DNA of 64,000 bases from the NCBI RefSeq assembly GCF_030445035.2, contig NC_080680.1:112680228-112744227 (forward strand), in the 5' to 3' direction. The stretch comes from Dasypus novemcinctus. Lineage: Eukaryota > Chordata > Mammalia > Cingulata > Dasypodidae. Position numbers and translations under genes: made by a program. Below the pieces are notes generated by a model. The model had not been told where the DNA came from and searched no databases. It saw only the letters and a list, made by a program, of their open reading frames with translations. How positions within the stretch are numbered: the stretch's first letter is position 1; every line of letters starts with the position of its first letter. Shown here in pieces: positions 23,426 through 34,239 of this stretch.

Positions 23426-23740
23426 TAGCAATGAAAGAACTGTAATCATTGATGTGGAGGCAGTGGCCATAGGAGGTTCTGAGAGGAGGGAGAGGGAAAA
23501 ATGTGTAATATGGAGACACTTTCAGGACTTGGGAATTGTCCTGAATGCCATTGCAATGGCACATGCCAGCCACTGTATATCTTGTCATGGCTTACAAAAT
23601 TGTGTGGGAGAGTGTAAAGTATAGTGTAGACTATTGTCCACACTTAGTGACAAGAGGGAGTGGGACATATGGGAATCTATTATATTTTTTATGTAACATT
23701 TACATAATCTAAGTATCTTTCAGAACAAAAGTGTATTATT
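23426..23740 (+). mobile_element. X-repeat 3' fragment
   Basis: Forward X-repeat from 'aatcattgatgtggaggcagtggcc' to 'tatattttttatgtaacattt'. It is inverted relative to its neighbour at 23175-23425. Confidence 0.8.
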
Positions 23741-23759
23741 AAAAACTTAAAGCAAAACA

Positions 23760-25780
23760 AACAAACAAAAAAGTGATTGGTATGTTCACAGATACCTTGT
23801 GGCATTTTGTTTTACTCGGTTGCACTGATGGTTTTCAACTTTTACTTCTATGCCTTGGATTCAATAGGAAAATTTAATTTTTACTCCTAATCTGTTTTAT
23901 GGGGATTAAAAAAATAAATCGCTATATAAAATTTGCTAGCATATTCTGAAGTCCTTGATGTAAGGCCCTTATAGCATTGGGATATGCCAGGTGTCCAGGA
24001 TTATTTTATGTCTACCTTAGCAGAGTAGCACAGGAGCCAATATAATCTTTCCAGCACCAATGCTTTTGCATCATTTCTGGGTAGAAAAATGATCTGGAAC
24101 AACACAGAGGACCAAATAAAGTCTATCATGTTCTATGTAAAGTGTCTGTATGTCTATTATAGTTATATGTAGGTATGCAGAAATATACAAATCAAAGTAA
24201 CAGTATTGGAAGATCAGGAACATAAAACAAATCCTATTTTGGAAGAACTTGCAGTTTTTTAGGGAAGTTAAGCCATTTAGCTTAAAACTATTTTACACAG
24301 TAAGAAGAAAGGCAGAGGGGAGCAGAGTAAATTATTTGAAAGTGCAAAGGGAAGAGAGATCACTTTCAGCTGGGATAAGTATGGATGACATAAAAGAAAA
24401 GTGAGTTGGACCTTAATGAATTTGGACATAAGAGGACGATCATCCCCATGGGAGGGACACATAAGCCAAAAGACAGAGTTGGGACTCACAGGGTTTACTT
24501 GAAGAACAGCAAGTAGTTCTACTCATAAAATGTTTGCAGTCATGCTATTCCATTAAGACATCTATTAAAACCAAGTAAAATCAGTGAGTTGGCTGGATAA
24601 TGCCATTTTCAGGACCAAGGTTTCCGAAGTTATAAAATAGTTGGCAAAGTAGAATGCATTTAAGTAGAAAATTTGCTTTCATGACTCAGGGGATTATGCT
24701 TGGGAAAGGAGTTGAATGGTGTGTGTGCAGTAGGGCCATTTGGCAAGCCTGTGCTAGGGAGAACCAAAGAACAGATGCTTTTGGCTCTCGCTGGGGATCA
24801 AAGGTACACATTTTTACTGGACTCAGTGCTGGAGCACTGTAGCTCTGCAATGTGTTGCTAAAGAAGGCTGTCAGCTTTCTCTTGAAGACTTACACGTTTT
24901 GAATAGCTTGTTCTCTCCTTGAGATGTTTAATAGGAAAAATTTCTCATTTCTTCTCAATATTATTTAGGATAGTCTAGCAGAGTCAGCTATTGTGCAGTG
25001 GAGAGAACTCTGAACTTGAAGTTAGAAGGCTTATTCAATTATCCTTCATGATTTTGTTTATTCATACCCTGACTATTTTCCAGACTTGAGACACCTTACA
25101 ATAGAAATCTTGGATAAAATAAAACAAACTTACCACACAGCAGCAAAATAGCAAAGGTGATGCAAATAAAAAGGGAGAACAAAACAAAAACATTATCTTA
25201 GAAAACTACGCTAAAGCAGATGAACCCAGTGGATACATAGAAGTTCTGAAATTCCCAGCAGCCCAGACAAAGAAGAAAATGTCCTGGGATTTATAGTTTT
25301 AATTGTTTAAGAAAAAGAAATACCAGAGACACTTTTCCCCCCTCTAAGGGGAATTCTTTCATGGGTTTTCATTTATGTGAAACATACAATTGAGACTAAT
25401 AATTCAGAAAATGTAGATACATTCTATCGATGACCATTTATTAAAGTGATAAAACCTGGAGGGAATAGGTGTGGATTTATAGTCACATAAATAAAATTCT
25501 AAAGGAACGTTTCAATGCTTCATCGATGTAGGACTAGACAAGCTAAATGTACAGAACCTCAGCAGTGTCCTCGTGGTCTCTCTCCCTCTCCCCATCATCT
25601 CTTCCTATTCCTTTGCCAACTTTGATTTTTTACATAACAATTATCAACACTTGACATATTTTGTTTTTGTTTTACTGCTGTCATTCCAGAGCATAAAACA
25701 GTAGGCATATTTGCTGATTTAATTTATTAATTAATAATCACTAGTTTAGATTGATTTTAGGGCAATATTTTCATGCTCTA
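23760..25780. other. Unassigned DNA
   Basis: About 2 kb with no gene or repeat that I can name. Confidence 0.4.
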
Positions 25781-25789
25781 ATTCCTGGA

Positions 25790-26000
25790 TGTCAGGATTT
25801 CTCAACTTCAGCATATTGACATTTTTGGGCTAGATAATTCTTTGCTGTGGGACACTGTCTTGTGAATGGGAAGGTGTTTAGCAGCATCTCTGGTCTCTAC
25901 CCACTGGAAGCCAGGAACACTCCCTCCCAGTCATGACAACCAGAAATGTCTTCAGCTGATGCTAAATGTCCTCTGGGGGCAGAATCACCTGTGCAGTTAG
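25790..26000 (+). repeat. hAT-type MITE-like old repeat
   Basis: Words of a common mammalian DNA-transposon relic: 'caggatttctcaacttcagca', 'attgacatttttgggctagataattctttgctgtggg', 'gtgtttagcagcatctctgg', 'ctaaatgtcctctgggggcagaatc'. I do not assert the family name. The ends are eroded. Confidence 0.65.
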
Positions 26001-26680
26001 AGATTATTTTATGAATCCCCAAAAGAGAAAGATCATGTTTGTAAACTAATCTAGAAGTGGACAAAGAAGACGACGCAGCAAATAGACACAGAGAACAGAC
26101 AACCGGGGTGAGGGGGTGGGGTGGAAGGAGAGAAAAATAAATAAATAAATAAATCTTAAAAAAAAAAAAACTAATCTGTTCCTCTGGGTGCCAGATGCCC
26201 TTTGATTGCATTAAATTCCATTGAGGGGACTTTGATTAGATACCTGGATGAGTTCGATTTAGGACTTTTGATTGGACTGAACTTGAGATTCTGCCCCCTT
26301 GCTGGGTCTGATATAAATGGACACACAGAGACACACGGCAGACACAGGAAAAGGAAGCCACCATGTTTGATCTTGCCATGTGAAAGAGAGCATGAAGCCC
26401 CAAGAGGCTGGGCTCATGGAGCTACTCAACAGGAAAGGGTGAGCCTGGAGGGGAAGGCTGAAACCTTGTCAGAGATCAGCGGCCATCTTGCTTTACCACG
26501 TGGCAACACACCAGGATCAACAGTAGTGGACATTGGTGAGAAAGTATCACTGATGGCCTTGATTTGGACTTTTCATGGCCTTGAAAATGAAAGCTTTTAT
26601 CCCAAATAAATCCCCTTTATAAAAGACATCCCTTTTTTGTATCAGTAGCCCTTTGGCAGACTGAAACATCATCCCTGATT
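26000..26680 (+). mobile_element. ERVL-like LTR, family A
   Basis: Same family as 28338-28976 and the pair at 61739-62900. Shared features are a start with 'gtttgtaaactaatctgttcc', a 'gcccccttgctggg' block, 'ggccatcttgct', an AATAAA-containing 'cccaaataaatccccttt', and a 3' end resembling 'tttggcagactgaa'. A short DAS SINE is inserted at 26053-26167. No internal retroviral sequence follows, so it is a solo or broken LTR. Confidence 0.75.
26053..26167 (+). mobile_element. 5'-truncated DAS SINE with target-site duplication
   Basis: Only the last 115 bases of a DAS SINE: 'cgcagcaaatagacacagagaacagacaa', a G-rich block, (AAAT)n and poly(A). The 10-bp duplication aaactaatct at 26043-26052 and 26168-26177 marks the insertion into a family-A LTR. 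A Pol III SINE this short lacks its promoter. Confidence 0.9.
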
Positions 26681-26689
26681 GAGAGTTAC

Positions 26690-28005
26690 CTTACCATGCA
26701 GTCACAGTATTCAGGCTCAGATATTGTGAACAAATGAGACACTGCCTTTGCTGAGGTTAGGGTGCATCTTTTTGGTTTGTCTTTGTGTTTCTCATTTATT
26801 GAAAATGCAAGAAAATCCAGCAATAAAGTAAATAAAGAAGGTGATTAGGGAAGCATTTTTTGTTTTGTTTTATTTTTTTGAGAATTTAGACAACAAATAA
26901 ACAAAATCCTGGAAACCAACAATGAAGAAGCACAATGGCATTTTTAAAATTACAGCTCTGATTAGTTATTTCCATTAGTGAACCCCCTATGCTATTCCAA
27001 AGCTATAGTTTCTCAAACTGGTAGGCAGTTGAAGAACCATCTTCTAGGTGGAAGTGTGTGACATAATCCACTATATTTATCTATTTCCTGTAACACTTAA
27101 AGGCTAGGTTTTACTGTGTTGGGTTTTCTTTTGATCCTTAAGCATGCAGTGTCCGTAACTGTCACCAGGCAAAAACTGGCCTATGAGAAAGTTGAACCAA
27201 TTTAACAGAGAGCTACCTGTTGTCATGTGTAACAGAGAGAAGCAGCTACAGCACAGCTTTTAGCCAAAAACAGTTTTAAATGAAAAAAGTCATGTTTAAG
27301 AAGCTATAGCAAAATCATTAAGCATTGCTATTGTTTGCAAACCGAAGTCAAAATACAACCTGGAGCCAAATTTAAAGACATGCAAACAGCTAGGTACAAA
27401 GCAAATATCTTCTTCCACTAAATTTAACTGTCATTGGCAGCATTAATTCTTGGGATTTCTTTCCTAGCCTGGGAAAATGCCCAACTCCCAGAGTGCCTCT
27501 GAGTGTGAGAAGAACAGCGGGCCACAGAGTCAGTACTCCTCCCTTGTAAACTGTTGGTGGTGTGGCATTGAGAGTTCTCACTACTGTCTCTGTAACTGTG
27601 TCCTGGTGCAATGTTAATGTAGAATTCTCCAAGGTCTGGCTTTCTTATGCTAGGAATTCAGCTCTGCTTAGTTAGCTAGTCCCACTTCAGCCTGTGTGTG
27701 TGTGTGTTGGGGTGTGTAAAGTAGGGGTGAGGGCCAGGGAGGTCCAGAAAGTTGTTTGTCTGTATAACATATTACTTGATATTTTTGAAAAAAGGATAAG
27801 CCTGAGCTTTATATTTATGTGTGTTTTTTTTTTTTCTGGTCTATATACATTCTCCTAGGAAATACTGGTATTCAATAAAGAAAAGTTATCTTTAGCAGTT
27901 CAGTTACTCAATAAATACATTTGTCAGTTAGAGAAACTAATGGCTTCTATACTAAGTCTTATAGTTGAGTAAAGGACTCTAGCAGAAAAAAACTTTTTAA
28001 AAAGG
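26690..28005. other. Unassigned DNA
   Basis: No gene found. A short (TG)n lies at about 27696-27710. A possible MER5-like scrap ('ctatagtttctcaaactggtagg') lies near 27000. Confidence 0.4.
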
Positions 28006-28009
28006 CATA

Positions 28010-28145
28010 ACTAACTTTCTTTGCTTCCTTCTTTCTTTCCTTCTTTTTCTCTTTCTCTCTCTTCCTTCCTCCCTCACTCTTTTTCTTTCTCCTTCTTTTA
28101 CTCTTTCTCTCCCTTCCTTTCCCCCTTTCTTTCTTTCTCTTTAGT
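28010..28145. repeat. CT-rich (TTTC/CCTT)n simple repeat
   Basis: Pyrimidine-only run of TTCC, TTTC and CTCT units. The Ser/Phe/Leu-rich open frame over it is not a gene. Confidence 0.95.
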
Positions 28146-28337
28146 CATTAAATACATATTGGAAATACACTATTTTGACCCTGTAACTAAGAGCATCAGG
28201 TATCACTAATTGATCATGACTTCCTTTACTCCCCAAATCTGCAACTGGCCTTAAATACTTTCCGGCAAGGAGCTCCAGAAAGTCACTAACTATTAATCCA
28301 TATTGAATGCAACTTGAAGACAGTTTTCCATCCTACT

Positions 28338-28976
28338 TGTAGTAGTCAGCCAAAGGGGTGCTAATGGAAAGTACCAGAAATCTGTTGACTTTTATAAAGG
28401 GTATTTATTTGGGGTTAAAGGCCCTAAAGAGTCCCACAAAAGGTACCATAAGAGGTATTTTCTCACCCAAAGTCTGTTGTCACATGTTGATGCAAAATGG
28501 TAGGTGATGTCTGTGAGGGTTGAACCTTCCTCCTTCCTCTTAAGGTTTCATGGGCCCAGCTTCTTCCTATCTCAGCTGTAGGCTGGGGTAGGGCTTGTCT
28601 CTCTTTCTCTGAGGCTGGTTTATTTCTGGGCTTAGCTGCTCTGGTCTCTTCACAAGGTCAGCTGTAAACCATCAGGTTCACCTCTCTTCCCAGGGCCACA
28701 GGATCCTCTGTGGATCTTCTCTGTGTGTCTACTTCTGTGTTCTTGATTGAGCACCCGTTTATACAGCTGATTAAGTGGGGGAGACTCAAGCCTGCATAAA
28801 CCTAATGATGTGGTCCAATCAAAGCCCTAATCTTGATTTAATCAAGTAAATGTAAAGCCTTTGAATTTAAATCAATCAAAAGGTATCATGCCTAGAGGAA
28901 CAGACCAGTTTACTAATGCAATCAAGATCTCTTTTTGGAATTCATAAATAATATCAGCCTGCCACACTGCTTTAAA
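28338..28976 (-). mobile_element. Solo LTR, family A, inverted
   Basis: A 639-bp LTR reading tgtagtagtcagcc...cctgccaca on the + strand, so TG...CA on both ends. It is flanked by ctact (28333-28337) and ctgct (28977-28981), a 5-bp duplication with one mismatch, as ERVL-type integrases make. It shares 'atgatgtggtccaatcaaagccc' and 'tctttttggaattca' with the 62260-62764 copy. Confidence 0.85.
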
Positions 28977-29109
28977 CATTTTGCCAACATTTGAAGCTAA
29001 TTGTCTAGTTTTGTATTTTTAAATGGTTATTCTAGGGATACATTTTTCCTCTGGGCATGATCCTCAAGGCCCTTTGTAAGCTAATACAATGGATTCCCCT
29101 GCTTTCCTC

Positions 29110-29500
29110 TTCTTTTATGCTAAAATTCAGTATCCCAAACTAGATGTTATTTCTTAAAGCTGTGATCTATCATACTTCAAGCCATTGCCCAGGCATTTTC
29201 ATCCTTTGAACACCCTTCCTCCTTGAGTCTGCTGGTGAACTCCTACTTATCCCATAAACCCTGTTCAAACATTACCTCCCATGATGTACATTGCTCTCCT
29301 GCTCTGTGATAGCACTTATCATCATACACCACAGCATGTGTCTGTGGTCTTCTCCCATGCTACAAAGTGAGCACTACAAAAGCAGAAACTGTATTAGTCC
29401 TCTTTGTTTCTGCAACAATATAGATAGTATTAGGTTCCTAAAAGGCTCAGCAAGTGCTTTTTTAATAAATGCACTGCTGATGCATGAATAATGAGTAAGT
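29110..29500 (+). repeat. L2 3' end
   Basis: Forward L2: 'tggtgaactcctacttatccca', 'acctcccatgatg', 'gatagcacttatcatca', 'aagtgagcactacaaaagcag', ending in 'caagtgcttttttaataaatg' and 'atgcatgaa'. Confidence 0.7.
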
Positions 29501-29785
29501 GCATACATTAATGCACCGCTGTACAGTCTCAGGCTCTAGGAACCCCAAAGTTTTCATGGAAGGCCCAGTCAGGGAAGAGCAGACAAGGTTCTACAGGGGT
29601 TACTGTCAGAGATTTTGACTTTCCTGGCCTGTCCCCAAATCCCAAGAATTTTCTTTATTTGGTTGGTTTTTTTCTCTCTGTTTTTCCTCACACCTCACTT
29701 TTTGAAGTTTCCCTTGTTAGACTTTTAGAATTCTTTAAAGAAAACCAGATTTGATAGCACCTATCGGTAAAACCAGTATATATGG

Positions 29786-29951
29786 CAGGGCTTCTTAACC
29801 AGGGGTCCAGGAACTTGAATTGAAATAAAACAAGTTATTCTTGAGGGGACGTGTTGGTGTGAGTGTACACAGTGTAGTGTGGACTTAGTAAGGGGTCTGT
29901 GGTTTTCACCTGACTGACAATCCGTGGGAGAAAAAAGCTGAAGAACCCCTG
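29786..29951 (+). mobile_element. MER20-type hAT element
   Basis: Starts cagggcttcttaaccaggg and ends gaagaacccctg, giving MER20-like terminal inverted repeats. A perfect 8-bp duplication, atatatgg, flanks it at 29778-29785 and 29952-29959. MER20 is a short non-autonomous mammalian hAT element. Confidence 0.92.
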
Positions 29952-30549
29952 ATATATGGGCTTAAGCTCCATAATGCTAAACTTTATGCCTTTTAACAAG
30001 TGTTTTTTGCACATGTATTCTATGATAGCTTATTCTCTATGCAGAAGGTAAAAGACAGAGTTCCTGCCTTCAAAAAACATGACATTCAAAAGATTAAAAA
30101 AAAAAAAAGAAAGATATTTTCAGGCACCATTTGTTCTATCTTTGGGAAGACCATCTGAGCAGTCACAACTCTTCCACAAACTAATGTGGGTACACATTAT
30201 CAGATACAAAAACTCTGTGTATAGCATTCTTCTGAGATAAATTGGCCAGCTGGCAGCATCTGTGATCAACACTAACTGCTCTGAAGTTTTGGAGAAAGGC
30301 ATGAACATGTGTGTGCTGTGGATAATATAGGAATGCCACAGAAATCCTACTTAATCCATTAACTCATAAAACAGATTCAGTGTTTGTTTAGTGCTTGGTC
30401 ATACATTTTCTCCGATTTCAAAACTCATTGGAAATCCCACCCACATTTAAACATATTCTTTCCCTTCTAAAATTCTTCAATGTTTGTAGAAGAGGAACAC
30501 CAAACAGCTCATCTAGTAAGGACTGACATTATCCTCGACACCTGCCAGC

Positions 30550-30790
30550 TTGGCATATTGGAAAGAACATGCTCTTTGATGTCAGAAAGGCCTTCCAGTC
30601 TCTTTAAAATGAGCCTTGGAAAATTAGGCAACATCTCTGAGCCTCATTCCTTTATTCCTTGAGTGGGGATTGTATCTACCTGCCAGGGCCGTTATGGTGA
30701 TTAAAGAGAGAATATATTTTAAATTCTTGGCACAATTTAGGCACTTCATAAAAATTAGCTACTGTTATCATTCTTCTTATTATCAGTAGT
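30550..30790 (+). repeat. MIR SINE
   Basis: Forward MIR: 'ttggaaagaacatgctctttg', 'ggaaaattaggcaacatctctgagcctc', 'ctgccagggccgttatggtgatta', 'cacaatttaggcacttcataaa'. Confidence 0.85.
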
Positions 30791-30829
30791 AAAACTTTAA
30801 AAGGATTGAAATTAAGCTTATGCTTATCA

Positions 30830-30990
30830 TTCATTCATTCATTCAGTGTATTCTGCATGTCTGCTGCGCACAGGGCACTGTTAGGTACTCTAGAGTGTGA
30901 GTGTGCGTAATACAAAGAAGAAGTTGACATGTATTTTTCCTTCAGTGGTCTTATTTTGTAGCTGAGAAAATTACGTTTAACCACAATTAG
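30830..30990 (-). repeat. L2 3' end relic
   Basis: Begins with (ATTC)n and 'cagggcactgttaggtactc', the reverse complement of the L2 3' end. Confidence 0.65.
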
Positions 30991-31305
30991 AAACAAAGTG
31001 CCGAAGAGGCAGACTAAGCAATTTTACTAGGAATGGAGGTGCAGGAAGAAGTCCAGAAGAGCTTCTTCTGGAGAAAGCACAACTCTGTTCTCCCTCATCA
31101 CTGTATCAGTGGGTCCTTTCTGGTCAGTTAGGCCAAAGCAAAACCATCTCCTTTCCAAATCTCTGACATTCTTTCCCAAGTTTCCAAAGTCCTTCATATC
31201 TTCCACTTCCTGTGGACCCTCCTGGGACCTGGCAGGTCAAAAGGGACATTCAAAGGCACCTCCTTCAGTCCCCACGAGTGCCCTAAGTCAGAAATGTCGG
31301 TTTTA

Positions 31306-31451
31306 TTTTATTTTATTTTTTTAATTAATTTATTTATTTTTTATTGACTTTGTAATAATATTACATCAAAAATATATATGTGAGGTCCCATTCAACCCCG
31401 CTCCCCCACCCCCCCCTCTCCCCCCCCAACAACACTCGTTCCCATCATCAT
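31306..31451 (-). mobile_element. X-repeat, short 5'-truncated retrocopy
   Basis: Only about 146 bases of the X-repeat 3' end, with its tail as T-rich sequence on the + strand. The 15-bp duplication gaaatgtcggtttta lies at 31291-31305 and 31452-31466. The duplication, tail and severe 5' truncation are the signature of L1-type target-primed reverse transcription. This is the main reason I class the X-repeat as LINE-derived. Confidence 0.9.
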
Positions 31452-31469
31452 GAAATGTCGGTTTTAAAA

Positions 31470-32170
31470 GGTCGCTGTGTGCTTTCTTTGTGAGGCATGA
31501 GGCAGGCACGCACTTATCTCTTACCTGCCTTTTTTTTTTTTTTTTTGGTTTCATATTTAAACCCTGTGGGCAATGAGGTTTGAGGTTTTCCACATAATGG
31601 TCTAATCTTTGTTCAATTTCATGTCAATCATTTTGCTTTCCTTAAATGGCTTGTATGTCATTGTTTATTTGTAAAAAGTACATGGTAATTTTTATTCTAG
31701 TATGGCTAAACTTGAGATTACTGGAGGATATGTCTCTACAGAATTAAAGGGAGAGTTGTCCTTCCTTCCTAGAGGCAACGAGTACAGTGTAACCAAGTGG
31801 TTTCCCTCTTTTTGCTTGTAAACTCACTGCCAAATGCAAAGGCCAGCTGCTGGAATTATTTCCTGCATGTACCATGATTAATATTAAAATATTTTCCTGT
31901 ATGTAACAAGACTGATATAAAAAAAGCATTTAATAACTTTTCCCAATGGTTCCTTATTAAAAATCTAGGAGGAACAGAATTAGGATGCTATTTTCTTTAC
32001 CTTATAAACATACTGATGCACACATATTCACACACATACACACTTAAACACAAATACACATTCCCACACATGGTCATTGCCATCGAAGCTAGACTCAAGC
32101 CAAGGATGTCTGTTAAACCACTATTACTTCACATCATTTTAGAAAAGCTGGCCCTGCAAGTAGAGAAGAA
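31470..32170. other. Unassigned DNA
   Basis: No gene recognised. A poly(T) run lies at about 31532-31547 and a CA-rich stretch at 32015-32070. Confidence 0.4.
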
Positions 32171-33160
32171 AATGAGGTATAAATATAGAAAAGAAGGTCA
32201 AATTTCCAGTTTCATAAAAACCCAGGGTACCAAGTAAAATTTCTTAGATGCAAAAAGAGAAACCAACCAATAAGGTGAATGATTAAAAAATAAATATATA
32301 AAGTTTAAAAAGATCTTATCTAACAAAAAGGACCAGAAAGGAAATACAAAGGAAAAGATTCCAATATATTCTATGGCTAAATACATAAAATATTTAGGAA
32401 GACTCTAAAAAATAAAAGTTGAGAACTTGCATGAAGAAAAGTATAAAACTTCATTGAAGAGCATAAAAAAGAAAGAATAAATGTAAAGGTGTACCTTGTT
32501 CTCAGACGGGAAAATTCTTTTGGTGATGCATTTATTCACGGAGAAAATCTTTATGTTTGCCACAATCTTGATAAAAAATTTGATTAACAAATAACTTTAA
32601 AGTTCAACCAGAAAATAAATATTAGCATAATCAAAAGATTCTCACGAGGAAGAGAAACTGAGTAGAACACTGACCTGCCAGATACTTAAATATAACGAAT
32701 GCAAAGTGACTAACGAACCTTTGAACAGGCTGCTCTAATAATCAGAAAAATACAAATTCAAATACAAATGAGAGTTCCATTTTTGCCTAATCATTTGGCA
32801 AATATTTTTAAAAGTCATAAAAATATATAGCATTGGCAACTCTGGGGTCAAGCATCCTGTCCTGATGAGGTGAATTTAAGTGGGTACAATTTTCTTGAAA
32901 GAAATTTGGCAGTATATTTCAAACTTTTAAATGGGCATAATGTTTGGGCATATACCCAAGTATGTAGGTATGAATAGTGTAAAGATAAATGAAAAGAAAG
33001 ATAAAGAAGACCAAGATTGCATTTATGAAGGACTGAATCATTTATATGATACCAACTTAATGCAGTAGTAAGAGTCTTTAATGGTAAAAACATTGATCTT
33101 ATTGACAAAGAGAGAAATCCATGGTGTATTGTTAAGTAAAAATAAAGTAGACTATGAGAC
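32170..33160 (+). repeat. L1M-like relic
   Basis: A-rich + strand with words of ORF2 3' and 3' UTR origin ('caaaattctatggctaaatac'-like, 'attgaagagcataaaaaagaaag', 'gggcatatacccaagtatg'). Several internal deletions are likely. Confidence 0.6.
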
Positions 33161-33730
33161 AGATATATGGTATGTCAGCATCACCGGATGTTCCCCAGGC
33201 CACCCATTCCAGTGCAGATGGCTTCTATGGGGACTGTTAGCTCTTCACTGATGTTTCCTTTCTTTCATGAGCACACACCAAGACCACCTTTCCCAGGATC
33301 CCTCACGGTTAGACTTGGCCATATGACCAATTTCGAACTAGTTGTGGAAGAGGGCATTGAGGGGATTTAAGTGGAAATCCACTTCCAGACTTGACCCATC
33401 AAACTTCACATAAGTGATGCTCTCTGTCCTTTCCATCCTCTGGCTAATGCCAATGCTCAACATGACCTTGAAAACAATGTGTTCCAAGTGGAAGAACCTG
33501 GATCTTGGAATGATTTGTGAACAGAGCTGGTCTGACAAACTAGAATTGCTCTGGACTATTTCTGAGTGTGCACACACGTGCAATGTAAAACAAAAACAGA
33601 TAAAATGCAAAAGCCAACAAAAAAGCACTTCTGTATTTTAGTCTCTATAATTTTGGGGGTTATTTGTTAATGCATATAACCTACTCCAACACACGCTTAA
33701 ACCCTGTGATTTTCCATACCGAGCTGGGGC
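33160..33730 (+). repeat. Probable old interspersed repeat, unclassified
   Basis: 'ccatatgaccaatttcgaactag' and 'gaagaacctggatcttgg' recall ancient mammalian LTR/LINE repeats, but I cannot name the family. The 96-residue minus-strand frame has no recognisable domain. Confidence 0.35.
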
Positions 33731-34119
33731 AGTGTCTTTTCTCCCACTCTGGCTTATATTTTGTCTCCTGGCTTGTACTCCATTCATCAGAGTCCTTCAT
33801 GAAAAGAGGTTGTCTAGTTGGCCCCTCTTAGCCCCTCTCTCTCCATAGGGCTCATGTGCAAGTTCATGGACCACAGCAGGGAACATTCTCAGACACCTCT
33901 GCTGTATTCTTCCTTCCTTCTTCTGCCTCCTACTTAGGGACACAGTGTGAACTTCAGAGCATTCAAATCATAGAGATAACTCCTCATGCACCTTCCTTCT
34001 CATAAATCAGCTATATTGGGGTAGCTTTGGGCTGACCTGGGATTTCTCTTATGCCTGCAAAAATCATCGTATTTCATTGGTTGTTTATAAGCTGCTAGGC
34101 CTAAAATAAATGAAGCAGG

Positions 34120-34235
34120 AGCCCTGGCATCAGGGCCATCAGAGAGGCAGTGCAGCATGGAGGAGAATGCACAGAATCTGCCTTTACAGGAACTTGGGTT
34201 CAAGTCCTGCATCCTATTTATGAGCTGGAAACATC
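34120..34235 (+). repeat. MIR relic, partial
   Basis: 'agaggcagtgcagcatggagg' then 'gaacttgggttcaagtcctgc'. Only the 5' half is evident. Confidence 0.65.
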
Positions 34236-34239
34236 CTAT

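Noticed and set aside
23166..23624. 152- and 182-residue frames on opposite strands
   Set aside because: They cover X-repeat fragments in both orientations.
31380..31432. C-rich run that could suggest a G-quadruplex or CRISPR-like repeat
   Set aside because: It is the C-rich part of the X-repeat 3' end. There are no spaced repeats, and CRISPR is not expected in a mammalian genome.
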